A DNA stretch of 64,000 nt from Nissolia schottii (taxonomy: Eukaryota; Streptophyta; Magnoliopsida; Fabales; Fabaceae), in contig QANU01011901.1 in assembly GCA_003254905.1 (NCBI GenBank), positions 780,691-844,690 on the forward strand. Reading direction: 5' to 3'. Positions 22,889 to 34,062 of this stretch are shown in pieces. How positions within the stretch are numbered: the stretch's first letter is position 1; the number at the start of each line of letters is the position of its first letter. The position numbers were made by a program, and so were the translations under genes. The notes beneath the pieces were generated by a model. It was not told the origin of the DNA. It worked only from the letters and a program-made list of their open reading frames with translations, and did no database searches.

Positions 22889-23864
22889 ATACGATGGACC
22901 TCTTGTTTCCTCTAATTTGATCTGACATGGTTTGCCGTTTGGCCCAGTATACATGGATTTTTTTTACCATGACTAAATGTTATTCTTCTATCTTTATGAG
23001 AGAGTATATCCTAGGGTTAATTTTTTATTTTTGATAATCCTAGGGATAAATGGATTGGATTGGTTTGAACCAATGAATTTTTTCAGTTTAGTTTAATTGA
23101 TTTGATTTTATCCGGGTTTTACAAGAAATTCAAAATCAAACCGATACGGAGTATTTTGTTTCAGTAAAGGAAAAAAATTGGAAAAACCAGAAAAATTTTA
23201 TGGAAAAAAATCACAAAAAATATGAAGATTCATTGCTTATGGATCAATTTAAAATTTTATTCTTATTTTTTCCATTAAAAAAAAATCTTATTTTTACGAT
23301 ATTTTGGGTGAGGATTCCTGTTTTTGTTCTTGTGTGTTGATGCTGTCGGTTGCTAGGAAGGGCTTTAGCTTGTGAAAGCCCAACAAGAATGCAGTGATGC
23401 ATGAGGCACAAAGGCCACGTGGAGTTCACTAAAAGTTAGCCAAGACTATAGTTTATCACATATTAATAAAAAGAGAAGAAGGTTAAAGGGAAAAGTAGGT
23501 AGCAGCCATGTTTTGAAGACAGCAATTATCAATGGCGCCATCACGAATGCTAAGAATAAAAGGGTATCTGGCATTTTTCTATATCTTAGAGCCTATTAAA
23601 TCATTTTATGTCTGACTTTTAAAATAATACTTATTACTATTTTTATTTATGCAATACGATTGATTGGATAACTTCAGAAAAAGATTTAAAGGTTTAAGTG
23701 CTTTGCAATCAAACTGAGTGACAAAAGAATAACGTCTGCAATTTTCAATGTAGTAGTTGCAATATGACTGAATTCATCTTATTTCGTGTAGGCGCAGGAT
23801 TACTTGTTCATTAGAGCTTTTGTCCCTTTTGTAGCCAGTGTGCTAATAAAAGCTTGGAAGAAAT
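22889..23864. other. Intergenic spacer, no gene seen
   Basis: AT-rich sequence with runs of A and T. A short segment at about 23040-23160 has repeated GGTTTGAACC/AAACCGATACGG-type words that may be an old repeat. No coding or RNA gene evidence was found. Confidence 0.45.
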
Positions 23865-24086
23865 TGTTAAAAATATTATCATATCTTTAATTTATTTTAA
23901 ATTGATCTAATGTTTATTTAGTTTAATTATCTTTAATTTATGTTGATTTTATATTTAGGTTTTAATTCTGTTTCTTATCCTATTTATAAACATTTCTCAT
24001 TATATCAAATTACAATCTTCAGTACAATATATTTTCTCTAAGTTATATTTCTTGTTTATTCCTTATTTATTCCTTGTTCCATGACA
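23865..24086 (+). mobile_element. Possible copia-like solo LTR remnant
   Basis: The block starts TGTTAAAAATATTATC, has a TATA-like TATTTATAAAC in its middle, and ends CCATGACA, the general layout of a short AT-rich LTR. No target-site duplication is visible, so this stays tentative. Confidence 0.3.
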
Positions 24087-24783
24087 ATGCTGACGTGGAG
24101 GTGATATTGGGGGGCATGGCTTCTCTAGTGGACGAAATATCATGGTTAAAGACAGAAGCCAACAAGTCGGGCATTACACTTTCTGATGTTGTCCCTCACA
24201 AGGCAAACACAAACTACTGTGGGTAGGTTTATGAAATCATCTGTGTATAATCATACTCAATTCATGTATTACGACATCTGCCGTTGTCTTCACAATTTGT
24301 TCTGACGATGGGATTAGAACTGATGGAAGGCGTGTTTAATTAGGGACTAGAGGCCTAAGACATAAGTTTGGAATCACAAAAGACTTGGAAACATGGATTT
24401 AATTTATAGCAAAATATATAAAATTAAAAAGAGCATAGTATGCCAAGCCCCTATGTGATATGGGACTTCAGATGTTACGAGTAAGTTCTTGTTTTGGAAA
24501 AAAAAAAAAAACAAATAACTAGTATTCTCATTTCTTATACATGATATAAGCTGCTTATAATGTTAGGATAAAAATGCCGTAACAGGCTGCTAGAGAGGTT
24601 ATCGAGTATTTTGGGCAAGGGTTTTGGTCAGTATTGCCAATCTCTGAAGAACATTGTCAATCTGCACTTGTGATGGGAGATGCTTCAATCAGTTCTAAAG
24701 GAAACCAGAAAAAATATCGGCAATGCCCTCTCATTCAAGTTAGGAATGGTATCAGTCATCCTGCAATCTCCTCTGAATCGTGA
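24083..24783 (+). pseudogene. Unidentified exon-like coding segments (gene relic or missed exons)
   Basis: Two stretches look coding but match nothing I recognise. The first (24083-24223) reads DNADVEVILGGMASLVDE and continues through WLKTEANKSGITLSDVVPHK to a TAG at 24224-24226. A GTAGGT donor-like site sits in the same place. The second (24586-24783) opens immediately after a clean CAG acceptor, reads AAREVIEYFGQGFWSVLP and ends at TGA after 65 codons. Codon composition resembles the exons of neighbouring genes more than the AT-rich surroundings. No start codon context or promoter ties the two together. They could be fragments of one displaced gene. I assign no function. Confidence 0.3.
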
Positions 24784-26479
24784 GGAAACAATTGATTTTA
24801 TACGTTTCTATCAATTAGTAATTAAATAGCAAGTATTGAGCATGAACATATTCCTCTACAAAGTTCATATATCTATGTGCAAACCAGACTCTTGCACGAT
24901 CTATTCAATACAAATATATGGCACATATTCAAGAACCATTAATAAAAAATTGTCAGCAATTACTCATAAAAAAAATCAAAGAATCAGTACAACCGTTCCC
25001 TCTCTAAGCAGTCTAGAGTAGATGTGTTTTTCTATTCTCAATGCCTGACTTCAGAATCAACGATGAACTTGGTTACTTACCATTTGCTTTTGCCCTCTCA
25101 AACATGGTTGAAGAAATTCAAGAGTAGGACAAATTTACTAATGTCGAGCACTTGGATACAAGTCTAAACAATATCTAGGAGAAATCTATCACAACGGAAC
25201 TGGTAGAGCACCATTGTTTGTGGAGGGGAGAGGGTACGGCCATATGGGGGGCAGAGAAACATGACTTGAAATAAAATACAAAGTACAGAAGCCCTGACAA
25301 ACACGAACAGAGGCATGTTCAACATTTCTTTTGAAGAATCTTAGTCATCCAAGAAAAGGATCAAAATGCTATAATGGTGCATGAAAAACAAGGGAAACCG
25401 TACAAATTACTGTAAACAATTCTTAAACTATCTGCTAAGTAAACAGTCTTTGCTTTATTTTCAGCAGAACGTGCTCGTAAACCGTTTTCATACAGATCAG
25501 AATTATCTCTGTTTTTTCTTCAAGCATTGGTTTACGTGGTTATTTTCTCTTACCACGCTTCTCAAGTTATCTAAGATTCCAATGAAGTTCCCATTGGATA
25601 TAATAGCTGCATATATAACTTGTCAGGTTGTTAAGATATCAAAGCAATCGATGCAGCGTTGTTAAGATATCAAGTAAGGAAACAATCAGATTGGCAGAAA
25701 AACAGCTATTCAGATAACTGCCATAAGAGCCCGCATTCAGGTCTATGCATTTCTTCTTTTTCTTCTTATAAGTTTTTGTAATGTTTTTTGCAGTAAGTAT
25801 GAAAACGTCTTTGAGCTGCACAACATGAGGAGAACCAAAAAAATAATAATATCTTAATATCCTTTCCAACAGAATCTTCTTATTTTATTATGTTATCTTC
25901 TTCTTGTTTTTTTCATGAATTTACTAGATTGAATCCATAAACTATACTTACTAATTCTTAAGCCATGGGGAATCAGAATTAAAAGAAACAAATAACAGTA
26001 ACTGATCTTTTGCTGCTACTAAGAAAGAATTGCTGATTTAATTCACAAGTTTTGTCTTATTTTATTTTTGTTACATGTCTTCGTTTTTGCCTATATGCTT
26101 AACCTCATTTTACAGCTCTGAAGCTTTAATGGTTGTGACATACTTTGTTTTCCTTCTCCATATTCTTGACCTACTTCATTTTATGTGACAAAACATAAAT
26201 AGCATTGTTTCTTAAGGTGGCGGTTTACTGCTTAGCTTAGCAGACCAATTAAACAAAAGAGATATTTAGTAATCAATGTATCCCTTGTATGTAGTCATGT
26301 TTCTTTAACCTTAACGTTGTGTGTATCACAGTGTTAGTCAGTATTTAATTTAACTAATTGGATTAGATTAGTTAAATTAGTTATTGTTATCAGTTGGATT
26401 TACCTAATACTATGATAATTCTTAACTCATAACTGTGACAATTTTAAAATTTAAACAACTGGCAACCTTAGTCTAAACA
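24784..26479. other. Intergenic spacer, no gene seen
   Basis: AT-rich. Short open frames (for example 25381-25665) have no recognisable motif or splice partner. No RNA gene or bounded repeat was noted. Confidence 0.45.
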
Positions 26480-26749
26480 GAAATTTACCCAAGGAAAAGC
26501 TTAATGTGTATAAAATGCCTACTAAAAGCAAACACCATTCACCCATGATTCCTATGTTAAATCCTTTACCTTACGAAGGACTTGTTACTAGTTTAGCTAT
26601 TGGAACCAAACATTCTGACATTTTTTCCTTTTCTTGTAGTTTGGATAAGGTGATCGCCATTGTTTCGCATCTGGTGATTGTGTCCATTAGTTTATTTGCA
26701 TAAGAGAAGGAAGAGTTCCAGGGAAACCAGCCCTAACAAATCCAAGGAC

Positions 26750-27961
26750 ATGGACCTGCATGAGCATGTTTTGAATATTACACAAGCAAATAAGGATCTT
26801 GTGGCATCAATTAAGGAGAAGCTCGAAGCGATTTCGTGTTTGAAATCCATCTTCAGAGTCCCCAAGGCACTTGTAGAAGCAAATGAGAAGGTATATATCC
26901 CTAGCCAAGTTTCAATTGGTCCTCTACAACATGGGAAAGAAAATCTAAAATACATGGAAGATCACAAGTGGCATTACCTGTACACATTGCTCAGTCGACA
27001 GCCAAACCTGGAAGCAAGCTTGTACCAATGTGTGAAGGCGCTGAGAGAGTCAGAGAAGACGGCGCGAAATTTCTATGCAGAAGAACTCAGTCTCAGTAGC
27101 GATAAATTTACGGAGATCATGCTAGTTGATGGTTGCTTCATCATTGAGCTTTTCTTGAAATATGTTTTAAAGAGTGTGAGACGCCGCGGCGACCCTGTAT
27201 TTGCCACACCAGGGCTGCTATATGGTCTCAGGTGTGACATGATCCTACTCGAAAACCAAATTCCATTGCTCATTCTTCAGAGGTTATTTGAAATTGTGCC
27301 CATTCCAATGAAATGTAGCCATACCCTTCCTGAGCTCGCAATCCGTTTCTTCAGAAACATGTTAGCATCAAGGGATCGGGAAATTCTCATCGAGAAGTTT
27401 AGCCAAGAAGGTAATCACTTGCTTGACCTAATCCGCCAGTGTTACCTGCCGACATATGGAAGAGTGCAGCCAAAAAAACTTGTCTCTCTGAGTGATCTGG
27501 AGTGTCTAAGTGCCACCAAGCTTGGGAAGTATGGTATCAAGTTCATGAGGGTCACAGCCAAGAGCTTGTTAGACATCAAGTTTGTTGATGGGGTCCTTGA
27601 AGTTGCTCCACTCACAACACATCAATTTACAGAAATACTGTTTTCCAATCTGATTGCTTTGGAGCAGCATCAGACTCATGTTCAGCCCTTCACGTCTTAT
27701 GCCTTCCTAATGAAATCCATCGTCTGCGATGAAAGCGATGCCAAGTTGTTTCACCATCTAAGGATTCTGGTCAACGATGAGGGCGCGGAGAATGATATTT
27801 GTGACCTATTCAGGAGGCTGTGCAAGGGAGTGGAATATGTTGAGGAGAACTTCTATTTTGCGGGGCTTATTGAACAAATTATTGAGTATAAGGCAAGTCG
27901 GAGTCAGAGATCATGGAGGGACACAATGAAATGCACTTGTCTTAAAACTCGTACTTCTTGA
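26750..27961 (+). CDS. DUF247 (plant protein of unknown function) family protein, short C-terminus
   Basis: Single exon, 403 aa from the ATG at 26750; the frame is open 24 codons further upstream but has no ATG. DUF247 hallmarks are visible: YIPSQVSIGPLQHGKENLKYME near residues 45-65, YLYTLLSRQPN, EIMLVDGCFIIELFLKY, GLRCDMILLENQIPLLILQRLFEI, then LRILVNDEG and the later ENFYFAGLIEQIIEYKASRSQRSW. The family normally ends with a hydrophobic membrane anchor after that point. Here the protein stops 16 residues later (MKCTCLKTRTS) with none. The pseudogene at 19.6-20.4 kb ends the same way, so the loss predates the duplication. Some grass DUF247 proteins act in self-incompatibility; no such role is implied here. 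An upstream exon joined through the TTCTTGTAG acceptor near 26640 is possible. Confidence 0.85.
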   Translation: MDLHEHVLNITQANKDLVASIKEKLEAISCLKSIFRVPKALVEANEKVYIPSQVSIGPLQHGKENLKYMEDHKWHYLYTLLSRQPNLEASLYQCVKALRESEKTARNFYAEELSLSSDKFTEIMLVDGCFIIELFLKYVLKSVRRRGDPVFATPGLLYGLRCDMILLENQIPLLILQRLFEIVPIPMKCSHTLPELAIRFFRNMLASRDREILIEKFSQEGNHLLDLIRQCYLPTYGRVQPKKLVSLSDLECLSATKLGKYGIKFMRVTAKSLLDIKFVDGVLEVAPLTTHQFTEILFSNLIALEQHQTHVQPFTSYAFLMKSIVCDESDAKLFHHLRILVNDEGAENDICDLFRRLCKGVEYVEENFYFAGLIEQIIEYKASRSQRSWRDTMKCTCLKTRTS

Positions 27962-28224
27962 TTTTTCGAGTGAGTTGTTGCAATTTTACTCTCCATTGAA
28001 CCTTTTTATGTGATATCATATCTGATGGCCACCGTTCTGCATTTACCAAATTTTATAAGGGAAAAATAAAAAAGGTATCACTGCGTTTTCACGTCTGATT
28101 GCAGACAAGATGATAATATAACATTAGGTGGTTGTGATTTTGACTATAAAGAGTCATCCAAGTAATGTCTTGTTTGACCAAGTTGTTGTTTGAGATGTTA
28201 AATAATACGACCACTAACAACAAA

Positions 28225-28296
28225 GTGGCTGTAGTTTAGTGGTGAGAATTCCACGTTGTGGCCGTGGAGACCTGGGCTCGAATCCCAGCAGCCACA
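28225..28296 (+). tRNA. tRNA-His (GUG)
   Basis: A 72-nt cloverleaf. The acceptor stem is GTGGCTG (28225-28231) paired with CAGCCAC (28289-28295), with discriminator A at 28296. The D-arm contains TAGTTTAGTGGTGAGAA, the anticodon loop TTGTGGC carries GTG, and the T-arm is CTGGGCTCGAATCCCAG. There is no intron. It is the standard plant nuclear cytosolic form, sitting about 260 bp beyond the DUF247 stop codon and 70 bp before an assembly gap. Confidence 0.95.
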
Positions 28297-28367
28297 TATT
28301 TTTGGTCCTTTTGGTTCATGATAAGAAGATTCTTTTGTTTGACAAACTACATTGGTTAAAATAAATA

Positions 28368-28529
28368 NNNNNNNNNNNNNNNNNNNNNNNNNNNNNNNNN
28401 NNNNNNNNNNNNNNNNNNNNNNNNNNNNNNNNNNNNNNNNNNNNNNNNNNNNNNNNNNNNNNNNNNNNNNNNNNNNNNNNNNNNNNNNNNNNNNNNNNNN
28501 NNNNNNNNNNNNNNNNNNNNNNNNNNNNN
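28368..28529. other. Assembly gap (162 N)
   Basis: A run of N between the tRNA-His flank and the first base of a GC-rich LTR-like sequence. Confidence 0.99.
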
Positions 28530-29148
28530 TGTTACGGGCTAAAAACTGGGTCCGGGAGCTATAGCCCTCTAAGAGGGAGACGAGCTCCCGTTCTCTAGAA
28601 GGCCCGAGGGGCCCAACCCACTAAGGAGCAGAAGAGGCTCTCCCCACCTGGCCAGACTGGCCCAAAGGGAGGGAGTCTCGTGGACCTTAGGAGAGGAGAA
28701 GGTCGCAAGCCCAAAACCTCCGAATCCCGTTCGGCCCAACAAGGCTAAGAGAAGGTAGCAGCGACCTCTCCTCCCCAATCCGCAACCAACTCCTGGATAA
28801 GCGGGAAAGATAAACTGGGGGGAGATAAGCAAACTCCCTCGGCTTATCTTATCTTACCTCTATCTTTGCACTCCAAGCTCGTCTATAAAAGCACGCGACC
28901 CCTTGGGTCACCAGGTACCTCTCATTCTACTCATAGAATACACTCCTAATCCCTGTGCTTACTTGAGCGTCGGAGTGCCTTTGCAGGTACACCCCGCCGC
29001 CACCCTCTCCGAAAGGAACCAGCTTGGAGCTCTCGTCCGAATCCCCGAACCAGCTCAGAGCTTTCGCCCTCAAGACCTCGAGCTTCTGTCAAGGCGCCTT
29101 CCTTATCGTCCAGGTAACCTCGTACCCTTTACGAATTACTTGAGAACA
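28530..29148 (+). mobile_element. GC-rich LTR (solo LTR or LTR end) of an LTR retrotransposon
   Basis: Composition shifts abruptly to GC-rich. The block opens TGTTACGGGCT right at the gap edge, has a TATA box in CTATAAAAGCACGCG near 28884-28898, and a later CA-rich leader-like part. It can be closed at TGAGAACA (29141-29148), giving TGTT...AACA termini. The gap hides the left flank, so a target-site duplication cannot be tested. No gag or pol sequence is present. The right edge lands inside a MITE (see 29146-29276), which supports that boundary. Confidence 0.6.
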
Positions 29149-29276
29149 ATGCTCTACATAGGTTAAATGATATTGATTATTTTTAAAAGGAGAATAATAA
29201 AAAGAAAATAATCAATAGCCCTTACATATATGTACTATGTATAACATGAATTCATTTCATCCATGTAGGACGAAAT
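29146..29276. repeat. MITE family copy 1, interrupted on its left by the LTR
   Basis: From ATGCTCTACATA (29149 on) the sequence aligns with the MITE at 57474-57614. It shares ATTGATTATT, then AATAATCAAT, then ACATGAATTCATTT. The outer left arm seen in the 57.5-kb copy is missing here and replaced by the LTR end. Confidence 0.55.
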
Positions 29277-30363
29277 AATTTATATAAAAAAAATTTGTTG
29301 AGAAAGGTATACACATTTTAATAATCTCAAAGTTTTAATGAAAAATTAATTAATATTAGTGACAGACATCTCCTAAATCGCAACAAAGAAAAAAAAATGA
29401 AGATCTCTATTTATAAAATATAATTTTATCACCTTATCTTTAGTCTGAAATCATAAATTAATAAATGTATTATATATAAAGTTCATGAACTCATTTTTAT
29501 GTGAGTAATTCTAAACATAAAACGATAAATTTGTGCTCATGTAAATTTTTTTTATTTATAGTGTGAGAAGGGCAGGTTAAATTGAACTAAATCCTTACTC
29601 GAACGACCCCATAGTCATGCGTAGTTTGAAGAAGTTTTACGTCCATTATCTTAAATAATTTGTTGTGTCACAAGTTTAAATGAGCTATTTTCATTTTGGT
29701 AACAACTGAAAACTATTTTGTAGAAAAAATCTATTTAGTTATCAAAATCTTTTAGAACTTATGTTTTGTTTATCCCCTATGGAAGACTTATCTATCACAT
29801 GGCGAGAAGTAGACAAAATAATGAGATTTTAACTGATTTATAACTAAAAACTTCAAAAGATAAATAAAATGATATTTGTGCTTATTTATATTGAGATATT
29901 GTGTTAATCCATTACTTATTCATCATTAAGTATAATTTCATTAAAATATATACTCATTAAAATTTTATCTAAAAATGAATAAATAATAACTCAACACGAT
30001 CTCTCACAAAGAAAGAATCTATTTATCGAAAAGATAAAAGAAAAGAAAGAAAGGTAAACCAGCTGGTTTGGTATAACCCATCATGTAAAGGAATATAAAC
30101 AAATTAAAGTGACGCCTTTATGACCTTTGCATTGATTCCCTGATAAAAACAGATTTAGACGTGTGAATAATCCTTGCTTTTTCTGTTCGTCAATAAATAA
30201 AAAAGTTAAGGCATCTTCGAATAAGCCAACACAAGAACGCATAGCAACAGTAAAAGCAAAACCCACTCCTTATATGGGCTTCTTTTCTGGATCCATATTC
30301 CTGATCAGACTCTCTTTGCATTCACACACTCATTCTCAACATCCTATCCTTCCTCTCTGCGTC
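29277..30363. other. AT-rich spacer upstream of the small-protein gene cluster
   Basis: Low-complexity DNA without recognisable genes. Its last part is the promoter of the first small-protein gene. Confidence 0.45.
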
Positions 30364-30370
30364 TATAAAA
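30364..30370 (+). promoter_or_regulatory. TATA box of small-protein gene 1
   Basis: TATAAAA preceded by a CT-rich tract (CTTCCTCTCTGCGTC), 79 bp upstream of the ATG at 30449. The same TATAAAA occurs 94 bp and 113 bp ahead of the two sister genes. Confidence 0.7.
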
Positions 30371-30448
30371 AGAATGCTTATTCCCCCTCTGTCCTCAGCC
30401 ACGCCAAATCAAATTGAAGAAACAGAGCATACACATTAATATCCATCA

Positions 30449-30718
30449 ATGGCAGGTTTTGTATCTGGAGTTTGCAGCCTTGCTATTGGTGCAAGTGATG
30501 GGCCGCAGCGACAAACACAAGTAGTTCAATCAAGGCCCAACGCAAACACAACAACTACTACTACTCCTACCCATGTTCCTTGTGAAGAGCGCGAGAGGAG
30601 TGACACGTGTTACCCAGCTTGCTCTCAAAACATCAAGGGTCTTACAAACCAGACTGGGTTCGTAAGGGGCAACGCTAATGGGGTCATCAACTTTGGATCC
30701 CTCTCGAGCAACCCTTGA
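30449..30718 (+). CDS. Small protein of a tandem three-gene family, member 1 (unknown function)
   Basis: Single exon, 89 aa, starting MAGFVSGVCSLAIG. I do not recognise the family. The N-terminus is shared with member 3 (MAGFVRGF). A low-complexity Asn/Thr middle follows. The C-terminus SQNIKGLTNQTGFVRGNANG with INFG matches member 2 (TQNMSGLINNTGYTKGNGNG with IIFG). There is no convincing signal peptide, membrane segment or paired-cysteine pattern (three cysteines in the middle region). A TATA box, a short leader of about 50 nt and a regular stop argue that it is a real gene and not a chance frame. The protein is probably soluble and intracellular; that is inference. Confidence 0.72.
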   Translation: MAGFVSGVCSLAIGASDGPQRQTQVVQSRPNANTTTTTTPTHVPCEERERSDTCYPACSQNIKGLTNQTGFVRGNANGVINFGSLSSNP

Positions 30719-31580
30719 TCGATGCCTAGAGGAAGAGGATCGACCATTGACGTGTAACCTTTAATATAGCTGGAGCAGGGGAACTCAAAATCATACATAT
30801 ATTGCTAAATAAATTCTGCTTTTGCTGATGTATTATACCCGTCAAAGTCATCGTAATAAAACAAGATCATGTTGTCGAACGTTTGTGGAACTTTCGCAGC
30901 AAGTTTTTGTTTTTGTTTTTTTTAAAAAAAAAAATTATACACGAGAAGCCATCTCACTTACCAATCACCTCAAGTAACATGAAAGATAATGCAAAATATT
31001 ATTTGTTTAATTATGTCCAAAAGTTGATATTTCATATGAGACATAATTGAAAGACTGTTAATTAATTATAAGAATTTAATTATAAAATGTTATTCAATTG
31101 AATCTTGTAATATAAATATAAGTAGTTGATTGTCTAATACACAACTTAAAAAGTTATGCATATAAAATAAATTAATTAAATAACATGACTTAAACTCTAA
31201 TTATAATTGAAAATAAATCTCAATTTTCTCTCGATTAATGATATGGAACATATTAGAGTGTTCTCTCAAATAACATTTTTTTCATTGATAGACAAGAGAG
31301 AGGAATGACACAAGTCATTAAGATCGTGCCTTTTTCTCTCTTAATCGGAATCTATAAATAAATTACTTCCTTTTTGTTGCTTTTCTTTGGTAGTTTTTGT
31401 CCTTATACAGGAATGAACAATGATATTTTTAAAATCATTATTTCACACACTAATTAATACAACACTTTGGAAACCATGTATTTGGAATTTCAGCTACCAT
31501 ACTGATAAATCTTGGTTTAGGTTGCATGTGAAAAATATTATGTGTTAATATAGTAACGGTGGGTTTTATTACTAATAGTG

Positions 31581-31831
31581 TGTAACACTTTTAACTTAAC
31601 TAAGAAGTTAGTTAGTAAATCAGTTTGTAACTAATTAGTTAGTTAGCATTGATTATGTAGTTAGTTATGACAGCTAGCTTGCACCTCAAGTTAGTGCAAT
31701 GTAAATATAAGACACATAGCCATCTGAATTAAACTCAACTCATTCATTCTTTCTCAAATTCTTGTTTTTGCTTTCTGATTCTGCAATTTCTCTTTCTTTC
31801 TTGCTGCACAAGCTCATTCACTTGCTACACA
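31581..31831 (+). mobile_element. Copia-like LTR remnant (GTTAGTTAG-rich)
   Basis: The block opens TGTAACAC, is rich in GTTAGTTAG words, has a TATA-like TGTAAATATAAGAC and a TTCTTTC-rich 3' part, and may close at TGCTACACA. This layout resembles legume copia LTRs. No matching target-site duplication was found, so the ends are approximate. Confidence 0.45.
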
Positions 31832-32118
31832 AGATTTATCAATTACCTTATTGACGAATTTGATAAAGTGACTGTTAATAAATATGAATCTTATTTCATA
31901 AAAGCCACTAATAAAGTAATTCAAATCTCCATTTTATCAGGATACATGATTCTCCAAGCATAAACTTAGTGGGTAGAAAATGAATATGAATCGAATACGG
32001 CACCATAGGTCTATATATGCTGAAAAGGCACTATAAAATTTCACTCAGAAGAAATAAGAAAAAAATAATAACATTTGCTTCTTGAAGAAGCTGCTAGCAC
32101 AATATTCCTCGCCCTGAA

Positions 32119-32125
32119 TATAAAA
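32119..32125 (+). promoter_or_regulatory. TATA box of small-protein gene 2
   Basis: TATAAAA 94 bp upstream of the ATG at 32219, after CTCGCCCTGAA. Confidence 0.6.
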
Positions 32126-32218
32126 GGCATACTAGACTTTCCTAAACGATCTAACTTAGCTAAGCCACACAAACTAGCCTGTAGCTTCATATAATTATAT
32201 AATCGTAGCTAGCAATTA

Positions 32219-32500
32219 ATGGATGGTCCTCTTCGCCAGTTCGTCCGTTTCTTTGGTGATGGTGAAGATGAATACATGGAGAGACAACGCAGACGCCGTC
32301 CCAGTCCAGGTGCTGTTGCTCCTCCTCCTCCTCGTCACAGCGCCGCAACAGCGGTAGAGGAGCAGCAGCCACGTGGCTCGTTTAACAACACAGGCACACA
32401 AAACATGAGTGGCCTTATAAACAACACTGGCTACACCAAGGGTAATGGCAACGGCTCCATCATCTTCGGTGGCTTTGACTCTTCCCATAGATCTATGTAA
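32219..32500 (+). CDS. Small protein of the tandem three-gene family, member 2 (unknown function)
   Basis: Single exon, 93 aa, starting MDGPLRQFVRFFGDGEDEY. A strongly basic block (RQRRRRPSPG) and a Pro/Ala-rich stretch fill the middle. The C-terminal third, TQNMSGLINNTGYTKGNGNG then SIIFGGF, aligns with member 1 at most positions (pattern QN-x2-GL-x-N-x-TG-x3-GN-x-NG-x-I-x-FG). It lies 1.5 kb downstream of member 1 on the same strand. The RRRR block could be a nuclear signal. The conserved tail is the only family-wide feature, so function most likely sits there. No known domain is recognised. Confidence 0.7.
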   Translation: MDGPLRQFVRFFGDGEDEYMERQRRRRPSPGAVAPPPPRHSAATAVEEQQPRGSFNNTGTQNMSGLINNTGYTKGNGNGSIIFGGFDSSHRSM

Positions 32501-34004
32501 TCACCGCATTATATATACATAATTACTAGTGTTGTAAATGAAACTAGAGGGGTAAGATCTCTTATAGTTTCCAATAAAATTAAAGGGGAGTTTCTTTTAC
32601 TGTTTACAAAATGCCTATCTCATTGTCTATGTAAACTTGTACTATCCTATGTAGAAAATATTTATAAATAAATAATCGAGTTTAAGCCTTCTCCGTCCAT
32701 GTACTGACATTTTTCATCCATCTCACAAGATCCATATATTAGAAAAATAATTGTTATACAACAACTTTAAACAATTACACTTATAATAATAACATGATCC
32801 GCAAAGAGTAATCCTTTTAAATAAGAAAAAAAAATTAAGTTTATCCTTATAAATTCTCGCTTTAGTTAACTTTATTTATAACAAAAATTGTCAAAAAATC
32901 GTTTATGTAAATTACATAGTCTATCTATTAATTTTTTAACCGTAACTGCTAATGTGATATATAATTGTGTAATTTTTTTTTATTAAAATTGTCCTTAAAA
33001 AATACAAAAATCGATAATTTTAATCATTCTATTATTTATCATGTCAACAATTACTATTAGAAAATTGACGAAAGAACTATCTTCATCGACTTTTGTATTT
33101 TGCACATGAACGAAATTAGAGTTTTTATTAGAGTTTTTATCTTTTAAACATGAGTGTGACTCTGTGATATATTAATATATGATTGGATCCCCTTTTACAA
33201 TTTTTTCACACTTTTAAGTAGATCCAATTTAATCCATAACTTGTTTGTAAAATAATTTTAATTTATCTGGTAATCCAAACACGCAAGATTCATATAGATT
33301 TTCGAGACTTCATCTGTTAATCTAATGACCCAAAGCCACGACAGATGTCTGATGCCAAGCGTATACGATTTTTGCCCTTGTGTGTTAGATAGATAATGAT
33401 ATGCCTTAGCAAAATGAATAGCCGACACAGCATATTCCAATTTTCGGATGAGATTTTACAAAGTTAAGTGTGAAGGAATAATTGGTAGCTAGATGTTTAT
33501 CTGATCATGTGATCATGTTCAGCTGACAGTACTATATATTGTAAGTCTGAAGATTTTAAATTTGCATGAAGAAAAAAATGAAGATTCTTGTAGATTAGTG
33601 ATATATTATTTCAACCATTCAAAATCATAGACACTCCCGCCTGCTAAAAACACATAAGATTTATTCTTTATTGGGGATTGGCGTAACACTTCAAGCAGTA
33701 CAAAATGAGCAATGCTAAATGGTTAGACAAATCATGTGCTCGAATTGTTCGCCAAAACCATCCTAAGGTTGTTATTGAAAGTTAAAAGTAAAATAAAAAA
33801 TTAAAAACAAAATATCACAAGAATTGTCGAGACATGATCGTGCAGGAACTGTGTCGAGCAAAAATCCCTTTTCCGTACAAAAACAATTTCTCATTTGTAT
33901 AAGCACTATAGCCAAATATGCACACTCACAAAATTGTCAGGACTCATGGGCATGTTGATATATTTTAAATAAAGTTTGTGAGGTTTATTACTTTTGTGAG
34001 TGCA

Positions 34005-34062
<58 letters not shown>

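Noticed and set aside
28569-28832. 87-codon frame on the minus strand in GC-rich DNA
   Set aside because: It lies entirely inside the LTR; high GC removes stop codons by chance.
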